NCBI GenBank assembly: GCA_033439265.1
Contig: JAVTVX010000004.1
Location: 10,272,201-10,336,200 of the forward strand
Source: Dillenia suffruticosa
Taxonomy: Eukaryota > Streptophyta > Magnoliopsida > Dilleniales > Dilleniaceae
Direction: 5' to 3'
DNA length: 64,000 nt
The translations under genes were made by a program, and so were the position numbers. Under the pieces are notes generated by a model. It worked only from the letters and a program-made list of their open reading frames with translations. It was not told the DNA's origin and did not search any database. Position 1 is the stretch's first letter. Every line of letters starts with the position of its first letter. Below, piece after piece: positions 10,821 through 23,494 of this stretch.

Positions 10821-13800
10821 GTAAGCATGCTTATTTATTTTGTAGTATTCCAAACCATAGATTTGAAATATGATTTTCTCGATTTGAATGGAGAGAATTA
10901 TAAAGAAGGGAGGGAAATGGTACTTCTCAATTTGAGCTGTTTGGATATTGATTATGCTATATGGAAGGACGAGCCACTTTCGGTGACCAATACCAACTCT
11001 ATAGATGAAAAGGTTTTTTGTGAAAAATGAGAGCAATCTAATCGCCTAAGTACCATGTTCATAAAGAGCAAAATTTCGGCTGGTATCCATGGCTCGGTCA
11101 ATTAACATACCAATATCTGTGTTTTTCTTAAGACTAGATGAGCAATTTGCGGCATCAGAGAAATTTTTTACTAGTACCCTCATTATGTAATTCTCTTCCA
11201 TGAGGCTCAATACTGTCCACGATGTGCGCAAGTATATCATGCGGATACGGGATATTACGGCTCAATTAAAGAATCTGGAGGCTAAGATGTCTGAATCCTT
11301 CCTTGTATACTTTATTTTGAACTCTCTCTCTCAACCCAGCGGTCCTTTTAAGATCTCTTACAACACACATAAGGAGAAATGCTCTATCAATGAATTAATA
11401 GCCATGTGTGTATAGGAGGAAGGAAGACTATTGATGGAGATGAAGCAAGATTCTGTTAGTGCACATGTGATAATACAAGAAAAGAAGAAGGGCAAGTCCA
11501 AACCAAACCCCAAGGGCACAAAATTAAAGGCAGACATAAAGAAAGAGTCCAAGTGTTTCTTCTATAAGAAAAAGGGACACATGAAGTAGGATTGTGCCAA
11601 GTACAAGCGGTTGCTTGAGAATAAAGGTAAGAAAATCTTATTAGTTTGTTATGAATCTTGCATGACTAAGATTTCTCGTGACACATGGTTGATTGAATCT
11701 AGTTGTATCATCCACATTACAAATGTGTTGCAGGGCTTGCAAAACCTAAGGAAGCCGGTAGATCATGAAAAATTCATCTATTCAGGCAACAAGATAAGCT
11801 TACGAGTAAAGGCCATTGGTGATTGCGAGCTCATATTAGCAAGTGGCCATGTCTTAAAATTGGAGAGAATATTTTATTTACCTAAGTTTTTTAGGAAGTT
11901 AATTTCTGTTTCAAAACTTATACAATTCAATTAGTCTTTCCAATTTAATAATAAAATGACATTATTTTATGGTTCAAATGTTATTGGTTATGGTCAATTA
12001 TTGGATGGATTATACACTATTACTTTACAAGATAATGCTTGTATGAATTTAACACATACAGGGGTTAAAAAAAGTGTCATTAAGGAAAATTCTTCCATGT
12101 TATGGCACAAGACATTAGGATACATCTCCATAAAAAAGAATAGAAAAATTGGTAAATGATAGGGTACCTGATATTTTAGATTTTACTGATTTTGATACTT
12201 GTATAGACTGCATTAAGGGAAAGCAAACCAACAAGACTCAAAAGGGTGCTAGGAAGAGTTCAGAATTGCTAGAAATCATACATACGGACATTTATACTCT
12301 ACGTACAAACTCGTATGGTCATAGTTATTTCATCTCATTTATAAATAACTATTCACGATATTTATATCTTTACATCTTTCACTATAAGTACAAGGCATTG
12401 GATGCCTTTAAAATTTTTAAGGTAAAAGTAGAGAAACAATGCAATAAACAAATAAAAATCATGAGATCAGATAGAGGTGGAGAATACTATGGAAGGTATA
12501 CAGATGATGGACAAGCACCAGGTTCATTTGCAAAGTTCCTTCAGGAAAATAGGATTGTTGTCCAATATATCATGCCTGGTTCACCTGAGCAAAATGTGGT
12601 AGCTGAAAGAAGGAACATGACCTTACTTGATATGGTTTGAAGCATGATGACTAGCTCCAAATTGTCTAAATTCTTGTGGACTGAAGCTTTTAAGATCGTA
12701 GGGTACATTCTAAATAGAGTTCCAATTAAAATAGTAGCCAAAACTCCTTTCAAATTATTTAAAAGTTGGAAACCTAGTTTAAAATATATATGCATTTGGG
12801 GTTGTCCTGCAAAAATAAGGGTTTACATTCTACGGGAAAAAAACTGGATCCAAGGACTGTAAGCGGATACTTTGTCGGTTATGCCGAAAGGTCTAAAGGA
12901 TATTGGTTTTATTGTCTATCCTACCACACTAGATTTGTGGAATCTAGGAATACTAGATTTCTAGAGAATGACTTGGTCAGTGGGATGGATAACTTTTGAC
13001 AGTTAACTCCTGAAAGGAACCAATCAAGTATCCCATCAAATTCAAATACTAAGTTGGTTGTCGTCCAACATGACTTTCAAGTGCCTATAGACATAAATCA
13101 GAGTATGGGTGATAACTAAGAAATTCCACAAACAGCTGACCAAAATCAAATTGTTCAACCTTCTCCTATGGAGAATGTTGAACCTACATTAAGGAGATCT
13201 ACTTGAGAGAGAAGGTCAGCTATATCTAATGACTATGTGATATATCTTCAAGAGTCTAACTATAACGTCAGAGTCGTAGAGAATCTAGAAATATTTTCAT
13301 AAGCCATGAGTTTTAGGGACTCGAACTTATGGCTAAACACCATGAAAGATGAGATGGACTCCATGAGGAGCAATGGAGTTTAGGATCTTGTAGAATTGTC
13401 AAATGGGGTAAAACTCATCGGATGTAAATGGGTCTTTAAAACTAAGATAGAATCATTGGGTAATATTGAGAAATACAAAGCCAGATTTGTTGTTAAAGGG
13501 TTCACCCAAAGGGAGTGAATCGACAACTCGAAGACATTTTCTCCGGTATCCAAGAAAGATCCTCTCCGCATCATTTTGGCACTTGTTGCATATTTCGACC
13601 TAGAATTACAACAAATGGATATGAAAACAGTTTTTCTTAATGGGGAACTAGAGAAAGAGGTTTACATGTGTTAACCTGAAGGATTCTCCTCTAGTGGTAG
13701 TAAGCATTTGGTGTACAATCTCAAGAAATCCATATACGAACTGAAACAAGCCTTCCGCCAATAGTATTTGAAATTCCATAATGTAGTTACTTTATTCGGT

Positions 13801-13961
13801 TTTGAAGAGAACATTATGGATCAATGCATATACCTCAAGATCAATAGAAGTAGATTATATTTCCTTATCCTTTATGTGGATGATATATTACTTACCACCA
13901 ATGAGAAAGGGATACTATATGAGGTGAAGCAGTTCCTCTCTAAAAATTTTGAGAACATTAT
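9690..13961 (+). mobile_element. Ty1/copia element nested in element A (copia J), broken fossil
   Basis: A copia copy lies in the same direction between the protease and reverse transcriptase parts of the Tekay element. From about 10830 the translation shows copia gag (GENYKEGREMVLLNL; ILNSLSQPSGPFKISY), a zinc-knuckle remnant near 11555, the protease/GAG-pre-integrase region (11611-12170), integrase (DRGGEYYGRYTDDGQAPG, about 12470-12520) and reverse transcriptase ending around LYVDDILLTT (about 13870-13900). RNase H and a 3' LTR are not seen. The 5' part, about 9.7-10.8 kb, is AT-rich and probably holds the leader and any LTR, but I recognised no LTR ends. It has roughly ten or more breaks. 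The wording of the integrase resembles elements annotated as TNT1-94-like. Confidence 0.8.
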
Positions 13962-16890
13962 GGATCAATGTATCGGGTTTCAGTTGAATGCTTTAAGAAG
14001 CAGGTGGAGTTTCGAAAACCCGATCAGCCAGTGTTGATTTTTTAGGGCGAGAGGGGGGTTTTACCCCGCTGTGTCATTTCAGTTTTAGAGGCCAAACGCG
14101 TGATTCGCCATGGATGTGCAGCTTACCTGGCTCATATCATTGACACCACTGCTCAGGGACCGAGACTGGAGGATGTCCCAGTGGTATAGGACTTTCCTGA
14201 TATTTTTCACGAGGAGTTACCCAGATTACCACCGGTTTGGCAGTTTGACTTTGATATCGATTTAGCTCTAGAGACTACCCCTATCTCTATGCCGCCATAC
14301 AAGATGGCGCCGGCTGAGCTGAGAGATCTCAAGGTCCAACTGCAGGAGTTGCTGGATAAGGAGTTTATCCGTCCTAGCACGTCCCCTTGGGGCGCTCCAG
14401 TGCTGTTTGTAAAGAAAAAGGATAGCTCACTGAGATTGTGTGTGGATTACAGGCAGCTTAATCGGGTGACTATGAAGAATAGATATCCGTTGCATCGCAT
14501 AGATGATTTATTTGATCAATTGCAAGGTGCCCAAGTTTTCTCGAAGATTGATCTTCGATCGGGATATCATCAGTTGCGGATTAGGAGTCAAGATGTACAA
14601 AAGACGACTTTCCATATCCGATACGAACATTATGAGTTTTTGGTCATGCCGTTTGGGTTGACTAATGCCCCAGCCGCATTTATGGACCTAATGAACCGAA
14701 TTTTTCAGGATTATTTGGACCAGTTCGTCATTGTTTTTATTGATGATATCTTAATCTACTCGCGGAGTGATGATGAGCATGCTCAACACCTTAGGGTGAT
14801 CTGCAGACTCTTCGTGAGAGACAACTTTATGCCAAGTTCACCAAGTGTGAATTTTGGCTGTAGCAGATTGGTTTTCTTGGCCACATAGTTTCTGCGAAGG
14901 ATATCTTTGTTGATCCGTAGAAAGTTGAGGCTATATTGAGATAGGAGTAGCCACAAACAGTATCAGAAATCAGGACTTTTCTTGGTCTAGCCGGGTATTA
15001 CCGCAAATTTGTAGAGGGATTTTCTCGAATTGCTGCTCCGTTATCTAGATTGACACAGAAGGACGTCAGATTTATATAGGATGACCGTTGTGAGGTGAGC
15101 TTTCAGGAGCTCAAATAGCGGTTGACGTCCGCTCCGATTCTAGCCCTTCCCACGAGTAGTCGAGAGTATGTGGTGTACAGTGACGCCAGCAGACAGAGAT
15201 TGGGCTGTGTATTGATGCAGGATGGTAGAGTTATACCCTATGCTTCGCGACAGCTAAAGAAGCATGAGGTGAACTATCCTACGCACGATTTGGAGTTGGC
15301 GGCCATAGTTTTTGCACTAAAGATATGGCGCCACTATTTATATGGGGTCACATGCAAGGTGTTTACAGATCATAAGAATCTGAAGTATCTGTTCACTCAG
15401 AGGGAGCTGAATTTGAGGCAGCGGAGATGGTTAAAGCTGCTAAAGGATTATGACCTTATCATTGACTATTATCCGGGCAAGGCTAATGTAGTGGTTGATG
15501 TCTTGAGTCGGAAGTCGTCTTCCTCTTCTCAGACTACCGAGAGTACTTATCTCTCGTGTTTATTGGGACTCTGAGCTTTGGGAGTTAGGTTGGCTAGTGA
15601 TGATCAGGGAGCTATACTAGCCAAATTTGAGGTTCGGCCAAATTTGCTCGACCGTATCAGAGAGCTTCAGCAGAGTGATGAAGAGTTCTGAAGTATTGAT
15701 GAGAAAGCCAATAGAGGTGATATTGATGACTTTAGAGTTCACAAGCATAGACTGTTGGTTTTTCGAGATCGGGTATGTGTACCAATAGATAGTGATCTCC
15801 GCAGGGCGATTCTTGAGGAGGCTCATTCATCTGCTTATGTTTTACATGCCAGCAGTACTAAAATGTACCGCACCATCAGAGATAGTTATTGTTGGTCGGG
15901 TATGAAATGGGAAATTGCAAAATTCATTGCTCGTTGCCTTATATGTCAGCATGTAAAGGCTAAGCACCAGCATCCAGCTGGCACTTTGTAGCCCCTTCCC
16001 ATTCCTGAGTGGAAGTGGGAGCATATTACGATGGATTTCGTAGTGGGGTTACCGCGGACTTCGGCACAGCATGATGCTATTTGGGTGATAGTTGACCGAC
16101 TTACTAAATCCGCATACTTCATCCCGATTAGGAGTTATTACTCGCTTGAGGCATTGGCACGCCTCTATATTGATATGATTGTGAGACTGCATGGGGTTCC
16201 AGTGTCGATAGTATCAGATAGAGACCTCAGATTTACATCCCATTTTTTGCCCAGTTTGTAGGAGGCTTTGGGTACTAGACTGAATTTCAGCACAACGTAT
16301 CAACCCCAGACGGATGGTCAGTCAGAGAGGACCATTCAGACTTTAGAGAACATGCTTAGAGCATGTGTTATGGATTTCCGAAGGAGTTGGGATCCGCATC
16401 TTCCGTTAGTGGAGTTCGCCTATAATAATAGCTATCAGGTGAGCATTGGCATGCTTCCTTACGAGGCATTGTACGGGAGGAAGTGTCGTTCCCCGTTGTG
16501 CTGGGACGAGGTTGGTGAGCGAGGGAAGTGGAGCCCCAGATATATTGGGCCCTTCTGTATCCTTGAGAGGGTCGGAAGTATAGCATATAAATTGGAGCTG
16601 CCAGCAGACCTATCGCGTATTCACGATGTATTTCATATCTCAGTACTTAGGAGATATTAGTCAGATTCCTCACACATTTTAGAGGCTCCGCCAGTTGAGC
16701 TTCGAGAGGACTTGAACTTACCTATTCAGCCCGTGGCTATTCTGGATCGACAGATCAGAAAGCTACGAAGCCAAGAGGTTCCTCTTGTTAGAGTTTTGTG
16801 GAGGAGCGACCAGGTCGAGAAACAGACCAGGGAGCCTGAGGAAGCCATGAGGAAACAGTACTCCCATCTGTTTTCTGTATAGTTTACTTT
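13962..16890 (+). pseudogene. pol region of Tekay-like element A, fossil
   Basis: Parts in order: the N-terminal pol linker (FRKPDQPV), reverse transcriptase about 14280-14890 ([27 protein letters not shown]), RNase H about 15122-15530 ([31 protein letters not shown]), the integrase zinc domain about 15755-15990 (CLICQHVKAKHQHPAG), the integrase core about 16031-16660 ([33 protein letters not shown]) and a chromodomain-type tail at about 16730-16875. These order and sequence features are those of a chromovirus. It contains several breaks and is not functional. Confidence 0.9.
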
Positions 16891-16930
16891 TAGTTTCGAG
16901 AACGAAACTTATTTTTATGGGGTTAGAAAA

Positions 16931-17218
16931 TATAACACAAAAAAAATATATATATATATATATACAGCAGCGGAGTGCTGCGTTTTGAGACAAAACGCAG
17001 TACCCCCGCTCAATTGGGGATTAAGGCTTTTAGCCCCAATCCTTCTCTCTCTCTCCCCGATTTTGCCTCCCTCTCCTCCCCTGCGGCCACCGCGCTCCAC
17101 CACGTAATTGCTGCCGCCGCCTCCTTCTCCTTCTCTTTATTCTTCTTCTTCTTCTTCTTCTTCTTTTCTTTTCTCTTCTCCGGATCTCCCCGCCGCCGCG
17201 TCTCTCTCTCTCCCGCTC
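16931..17218 (+). repeat. Start of the 3' LTR of element A
   Basis: Downstream of the pol tail and a short purine stretch, the LTR start (tataacac, a decayed TGTAACAC), the AT run and both inverted repeats of the family recur (first repeat 16975-17003), then the TCT tract. The similarity to the 5' LTR stops at about 17218, where an LTR piece in the opposite direction begins. Confidence 0.75.
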
Positions 17219-18923
17219 ATGGTGTCTTTTGTAGTTGCGGAACAATACATATCGAGCCCTCAAGGCCAAATCCAATATCGTATCAAAATGTGCTGAAATC
17301 AGGTTTACAAACCAAATGCAACATATACCATAAAATGGCACATTATATATTTCAATCACATGGATGCATAATTTCAATATTTCAACAGTTTTTGGACACT
17401 CCATCGGTTCACAAAAATCAATTTCAAAACCAGTCAAAACATTTCAAATACGTTACAAATCATGCTCATTTATCAAATATTGTAAAATAGGGTTCACACA
17501 TTAAACAAAAACATTGAAATAAATCCCACTCACAGTATACGGGAGGGTGATCACTCCCTATTTTCAAAATCAATCCAAATCTGATCGCTCGAGTTTCCAA
17601 TGAGATTTTCCTAATTAATCTCACAATTCGATATCAAATAAGGGTCTAGTAATGAATCTTCAATTTTCTTTCCAACTAATACTATCTAATTTGACAAACT
17701 TTATCCAAAGGTTGAAGAGATTTCATTTCTCTTACCTAGGGTTCCTCGGATCTCAGATCTAGCTTTCGTTCGCCCGTCGGTTTGGTCTAAAACCTGAATA
17801 TTTCCAAATTCGAAATAATGGTGAGCAATTTAAGTCCAATTACTAAAAAAATTCAAAACCCTAGTGTGAAAATTGAAACTTTGAGTCATTTACCTTTGCA
17901 GAGTCTCACAGGCTATCACGGGCCGTCGCGGGCTTGGTGCGCTCACGGGCTGGCGATGGCTTCGCGGCTGTAGTGGGCCGTGGGCTGTGCGCATGGGTTG
18001 GCATGCTCCCGGGCTAGGGGTTAGGCTCGCGCTCGTGAGCTGAAGCGCTCGGGCTGGAGTGTGCGCTCGCGGGTTGAGGTGAGCGCTTGCGCAGAAGGTC
18101 GCATGCTATGCGCACTGTGCTCGCGTAGGGGCGCCCTAGCACTCGTGCAGAAGTGCGCAAGGGCGCGCTGGTGTAGGGGAGACCATGCTGGGGCGCGCTG
18201 GGGCTCGTGTAGGAGCATGCAAAGGCATGCAGGGGTGCGCTAGGGCTCGCACAGTGCGCGCTCGCAGAGGATTGGAGATCGCGCTGCAGTCGTGCGCTCG
18301 CAGAGGATTGGAGTAGCGGCGGCTATGGCACGCTCATGGAAGGAAGATCGTGTGGCTGATTCTGGCGATCGCTCGCGGCGGAGGATGGCAGCGAGAAAGA
18401 GAGAGACGCGGCGGCGGGGAGATCGGGAGAAGAGAGAAGAGAGGCGGAAAGGGAGAGAGAAAGAGAGTGATCTAGCGAGGGAAAGAGAAGGGTGGCGGTG
18501 GTGGAGCGATCGATCTCGACGGAGGGATGCGGCGGAGAAGGAGATGGCGCCGCGGAAGGTGAAGAGTCGGGGGTAGAGAGAGAGAGAGAAGGGGGGATTA
18601 GGGTTTTAATCCCTAATTTCCCAAATGCAGGGGGTGCTGCGTTTTGGCTCAAAACGTAGCACTCCACTGTAGAGTGTTTTTTTTTTTAAAGCATATATAT
18701 ACATTCACATATATATTCTCGCACCCACATTTTTGCTAGCTTGCGAATTTTATAAAAATAATAGGTTCGCTACGCTTTACGAATACGGCAATTTAATTCA
18801 TACCAAAAATTAAATTTAAAGACCCCGAAATAAAAAATCAATATAAATAAAAATTTTTTTTCTCTATATATATATATTTCAAGGGTTGCATACTTGTACG
18901 GACACCGCAGTGTCGGTGTTACA
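17219..18923 (-). repeat. Inverted LTR fragment of a related Tekay subfamily (LTR G)
   Basis: From about 17219 the sequence is the LTR of the same superfamily read on the minus strand. It runs from an internal point back to its start TGTAACACCGACAC at 18923. It contains the conserved inverted repeats in reversed order (18597-18617 and 18634-18662). Its start word is shared with LTR E at 52945 rather than with element A, so it is probably a separate insertion or a rearranged copy. Together with 16931-17218 it makes a head-to-head LTR arrangement. Confidence 0.7.
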
Positions 18924-19953
18924 AGAAAAAGGATTAAATGTACTTTCGACCATTTTCAATTTCGATGATCTTTGACAATTGTGATGGCGTGGAGGTGATT
19001 TTGGAACGTTTATGGATGCCGATAATTTTTGACAATTACGATAATACCAAATGACATGCACAAACCTTCTAAACCCTCAATTTCTCTCAATAGATGGTGT
19101 GGAGACTTGAAATTGGATTTAGGAATCCAATGCACTAAGAGGGGGTTTATATAGACTCTCAACCATCAAAGAGTTTTTAAAATGCCATAATTGTCACCCT
19201 AGAATATTGCTGCTCACAATGAGAATTTAATCAAATATTCATAATCGAAAACAAGATTAATTGTGTGGAGGTTTGAATGAGACACCTAAATGTGGTCAAA
19301 TGCATCCCAATTTAAATCTCTTCCATTTTTCATCATATTTAATTCTTTTTCGCTTATATTTTTCCCATTAATTTTATTTGAATGCATTAACTCTCATTCA
19401 TAGGATTTGAATTTTAAAATTCCTAACAACCCCTACTTTGTTCTATTTTCTTTTAATTATTAAAATTCTTTTGTTTTTTTAATAAATTAGGGTCCATAGT
19501 TAATTTTGTGAGGATTCATTATTTTATAATAATAAATATAGACTTTATCATAAATGCATACTTTTATTTAAAATCATTTATTTAAATAATTAAAAAGTCA
19601 ATAATAAAATTTCATCTCAGAATGGAATTTTATTTTAAAATCTCACGATTCATACACAATATTAATTAACGGTTAGTCGATGTTGGAGTTATTTAGGTTA
19701 GGTTTAGTAAGTGAATTTAAATTAAAATCAATAAAATATTATTGTGATTCCATTTTATTTTGGTAAATCAACTGAAATTGGAGTTATTTAATTTAATTTT
19801 AGTAGTCGAGAAATGTAGTGGGGCTCATAGTTGTGGCCTCTACTTCCATCAAATGGTAGAGGCTCACGTCCCGCTAGTTTTCGCTCGCAGGCAACTCCCG
19901 TCATTTAATATTGAGGCCATAGGTCCAATAGCGACTTGGTTTTGTGTCCCACT
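18924..19953. other. AT-rich spacer, no gene seen
   Basis: About 1 kb of sequence that I could not match to any of the repeat families in the window. A direct word, gacaattgtgatggcg / gacaattacgataat, recurs at 18975-19045. No convincing coding region is present. Downstream on the plus strand it borders the possible minus-strand exon at 19973-20067. Confidence 0.4.
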
Positions 19954-19972
19954 CTATAGCTGTTGATGGTAC

Positions 19973-20067
19973 CCGCCAACACATGAAAAATGTGTTGGCT
20001 CATAACTACCACCTCCCATAGGTGGTTCTTCATCCTTCTGGTTGGCAATGGTGGCAGATTTAGCCAT
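19973..20067 (-). CDS. Possible first coding exon of an unidentified host gene
   Basis: On the minus strand an ATG at 20067 opens MAKSATIANQKDEEPP and continues with a Gly-rich turn and THFSCVGG to a plausible splice donor (ggcgg then gtacc) at 19973/19972. Read through, the frame would stop at 19954 after 37 codons. Upstream lies a CT-rich leader typical of plant 5' UTRs, with a 30-base tandem duplication (20108-20161) and a CT tract. I do not recognise the protein. No second exon was identified on the minus side (below 19970), so it may be a gene relic or chance. Confidence 0.3.
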
Positions 20068-20240
20068 AGAGAGAAAAACAGATGAATAGAGAGAAATAGA
20101 GAGACTCAGAGATTAACACAGAGAGTGCATATTGAAGAGATTAACACAGAGAGTGCATGTTGAAGAGACAGAAAGCTGAGTTATTGAAGGAAGAAGGAAA
20201 GAGCTAGAAAGGAGAGAGAAGAGAGAGAGAGAGAATTACA
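20068..20240 (-). promoter_or_regulatory. CT-rich leader with 30-base tandem duplication upstream of the possible exon
   Basis: On the plus strand the word gagattaacacagagagtgca occurs twice about 30 bases apart (20108-20161), flanked by gaga runs (20085-20105, 20205-20235). On the minus strand this is a pyrimidine-rich stretch ending just before ATG at 20067, as in many plant 5' UTRs. Confidence 0.35.
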
Positions 20241-21054
20241 GTTAATTTTTTGTTCTTAATTTTTTAAAAGAAAAATTATATTTTTAATTTTTTTTTAAAA
20301 ATTTTAACGGTAAAAATGAATTGGTTATAGATGGAAAGGTTAATTTTATATATTTTAGTAACTGTAGGGGATGTTTTGAACTTTTTGTAAATTTAGGGGT
20401 CTTTCTGTACTTGTTTCTTAGGAGTCATATTTTCATTTTTTTTTTTTTGAAATAAAGATCTGATTAATTGTTATAATGTCCTCCCCTCAACTATTAATTT
20501 TGACAAAATCGGTCTTAGATTCGTTAAATCTAACTATATATGGTTAAAAAATGGCAAATTTATCTCTACAAAATGACAAAGTTGCCCTTTCCACTCACTT
20601 TTTACTCCAATTCTCCTCTCTTAAATCAATTACTAAAAAATAAATTTTCATTAAAAACTAACTAAAGAATAATTAGAAAACAACAATACTACAATAATAA
20701 CAATCTGAAACTTAATCCTCTAGAAAATAACAGTAACTATTATAATAATCATTCTAATCTCATGATCTCAATTGTGACCTAACCACACTCGATCTGTCAA
20801 TGCCCATGCTACTCTCCAATTTTGTTTCCTCTCTAAAAGATTACTTTCAAAATCTGTTCACCTAACACTTTTTAAGTATTTTCTGATTAATCTGTTTCAA
20901 GATAATCCGTGTTGATTAATTTCTTACCATCTTTTTATGCATAACAGTAGATTCTAACTATGTTAACACCCTCCATTTCGAAAATACAATAACAGATTCT
21001 AATATCTTTTCATTCTATTACAACATTACTATCCAGAGTATTTAAGGTAACTCA
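20241..21054. other. AT-rich spacer, no gene seen
   Basis: About 0.8 kb of non-coding, AT-rich sequence with poly-A and poly-T runs. Similarity to the inverted copy at the right edge of the window starts at about 21055. Confidence 0.4.
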
Positions 21055-21940
21055 CTGCTATTAGTTTTAAACAATCCTTCATTATTTACCTTCTCTTATA
21101 ATTTTAAGGCTATGGCAAAACAAGTATCAATACTTTACTAGTGATCATAGATTTCACTATTTGGGATAATCGGTACAGCATGTCGTTAGAGTTTTATGCA
21201 TATTACATTTCTTACTTCCCTGCCAAAAGCCTTGAACTTGAAATGAAATCAAGGGCCATTATTATTACTTGAAAAGTAGAAGCAAACCCAAAACTTCAAG
21301 TAAAATCAAGCACAAGTAACTCCATTAATGACGGACAAGAATGAATAAACCTTAAATATGAGACAAAATAAATCATCAATAACCCCGTCAATTATCGACA
21401 TGAATAAATAAGACTTATATTTTGGGTAAAATCAAGAGTTGTTGGCATTTGTTAGTGACTATAATAAGCAGTGTAATAATCATACTACAGTTTGATTTTG
21501 TGCTTATTTGAGTTGAGTTTATGATAAGTTGTTCTATTATACTTATGAATCAAGTATAAATCAGAAAGCTATGCTTTATGATCAACTTGCTTAATTCTTC
21601 CCAAGTTATTGACTGTTTTTCGTCATTTTCCAGACTATGTGGAGGATGATTCTTTGCATGTGGCGCTATAAAATGAACTGTTACCGCAGCGCCAAATAAT
21701 TTAGAAAAATCTATGACCCTATCCAAATAGAAAGAAACATTTTTATAGTCTTCGCAAGATAAAATAAGATTTTCTTCCCCCGGGACTGGATTACGTGGTT
21801 TTGAGTTTTGTAAAATAAATTGTGAACATGGAAAGAAAAAAAAAAAAACAACTCTCGATCATCTTATCCTCTTTAGTAATGCGGACAATATATGACAATA
21901 AATTCTAATTCACATGAAGTTTTTAGTTGCACAAGGACAA
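21055..21940. repeat. Non-coding part of inverted block X (matches 63150-64000 reversed)
   Basis: This stretch is the upstream flank of CBM43 copy a. Its reverse complement forms the last 0.85 kb of the window (for example ttagttttaaacaatcc at 21060 and its complement at about 63980). No coding region is seen. The right copy is cut by the window end, so the duplication may extend further. Confidence 0.7.
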
Positions 21941-21944
21941 ATAT

Positions 21945-22260
21945 ATATGTTATGTAGCGATATAGGCAGCATCGGGCCGGTGTTGCAGACAGCTCTAGAC
22001 TGAGATTCAACTGAACCACCTTGTTATGAGCCTAACACTGTTAAGGATCTCACCTGTTATGCCTTCAATAGTTACTACACAAAACTAAAGAAAATATTTA
22101 CAGCTTTGGCAATGCTGCTATTCTCACCCATATTGATCCTGGTAATCTTTTCAACAGTTACATTAACCGGAGTTTTTCATCAACAACTCATTTTTTCTAT
22201 TTTTTTCCAATTAAATAAGACCTATTTTCATTATGCATGTATTTGGTTGGGTGAAAGTGT
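21945..22260 (+). pseudogene. X8/CBM43-domain pseudogene, copy a
   Basis: The plus strand encodes fragments of the plant X8 (CBM43) domain, which binds callose-type beta-1,3-glucans in secreted or GPI-anchored proteins. Readable parts are the LQTALD helix (about 21984-22000), PCYEPNTVKD (about 22018-22045), YAFNSYY and, after a frame change, FGNAAILTHIDP (about 22103-22136) ending at a splice-donor-like gtaatc. Compared with the intact domain at 30.8 kb it lacks the central WAC...GADC segment, which removes two conserved cysteines. The same loss is shared by copies a' and a'', so it predates the duplications. It is not functional. Confidence 0.75.
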
Positions 22261-22261
22261 T

Positions 22262-22620
22262 AGGTATTCTTGCCATATTATTCCATCATTGTGTATGGTA
22301 GCATAACGCAAGCTAAGCGAGCCAAGTAACAGCTGCATTAGACAAGAGACTCTTGGATTTGTACATGGCTTCTTCCCTTCTGCCCTCTTTCTCTCTTAGA
22401 GAAATGCGACTTGGGTCCTAGAGAATTAGCCATGCTATTTGCCCAACACTCTCTAGGACCATGCCTTCTTTGACTTGAACAATTACCAGCAAATGTTTAA
22501 GAAAACTGGAGCTAATTGCTACTTTGGTTTGGTAGCTCTAACTTCATCACTCAACTCCATCCTGATACCTCCTCTTCCTATTTTCATTTTCTTCCTTTGA
22601 TGCCCCTTTTTTGATTCACA
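22262..22620 (+). pseudogene. X8/CBM43-domain pseudogene, copy b
   Basis: Starting around 22300 a very degraded X8 beginning (HCVW, TAALDK) is followed by DHAFFDLNNYQQMFKKTGAN, CYFGLVALTSS (about 22460-22550), which matches the X8 pattern HASFAFNNYYQK..K..G.CYF. Frame changes and stops lie upstream of the last block. Inverted copies are b' (25332-25690) and b'' (62480-62800). It is a decayed host-gene fragment. Confidence 0.7.
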
Positions 22621-23494
22621 TTGTGTAATATATATACATATAAATTTACATATAAACGTTTTATATTTTTAATAATTTTAAAAGTAATGAAGAAACAAAC
22701 AAGGGAGGGGGATGGAGTCCGTGGATGAGGAACTGGAGGAGACAGGGGGGAACTTCAAAAGAAAAGTAATACCAATATGGAGAGGAAGACACATGGTCAC
22801 TTATATAATGAATACTTAGAGAAATACAATAAGCTTCCTTTGGACAATTACAAGAAACAAAGCAGTCAAATTTGTATTTTACCTTTGCAGCAGGGGGCTT
22901 ATTTGGATATTCACATAAATTATTATTAATTTATTCAAAATTCAATATTATTAAATTAAAATAGAAATGTGAAACCATAATCATCCATTTTTTAAACTAA
23001 ACTATTACAATAGAATAAGTATTTAGTGAAATATTAGAGTAGAATGCTGAAAATCTGGATATAAATTATCCGTAAAAATTCGAGTATTGAGAATTTAATT
23101 GAGTAGATAACATAAAAAAAATAACGAGTGGTTTAAACAAGTATAAAATAGTTGATTCATCATTATCATCGTTATTATTATTTTAAGTTTTTATAGATAG
23201 TTTATTTATTTCTCTTTTTATTATTTTTATTTTTATTTTTTACTATTATCTTCTCAATTTTACTTTCAAATTTTAATTTTATATTTTTATTATTTTAAAA
23301 ATATTTTTACTTTTTATTTTTTCACTTCTCCTATATTGGTTTCTCAAACAATTGACTTCTTTAATTTGAAATTAAGATTCAATTTTTTGTTCTTATATTT
23401 ATAAAATATTTATATTTATTATTACAAATATGGAAATATAATAATAATAAAAATCAAATATTCAATCAAATTATTAAATTCAACTAATTCATTT

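Larger units (their letters stand above)
5101..17218 (+). mobile_element. Ty3/gypsy Tekay-like chromovirus (element A), broken fossil with a nested copia copy
   Basis: A long-terminal-repeat fossil lies in CACTA-1 next to the site word ATTAA. Parts in order: 5' LTR 5101-7595, primer-binding site just after it, gag about 7908-9330 with a CCHC knuckle, a protease remnant about 9540-9640, a copia copy (about 9.7-13.96 kb), then reverse transcriptase, RNase H, integrase and a C-terminal chromodomain remnant (about 13.97-16.88 kb), and the start of a 3' LTR at 16931. The sequence words match the Tekay/Del lineage of plant chromoviruses. The coding region has well over ten breaks, so it is old and dead. 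The 3' LTR is only partly present and meets an inverted LTR piece at about 17218. The mirror copy of its first part is element B at 32464-38479. Confidence 0.85.
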
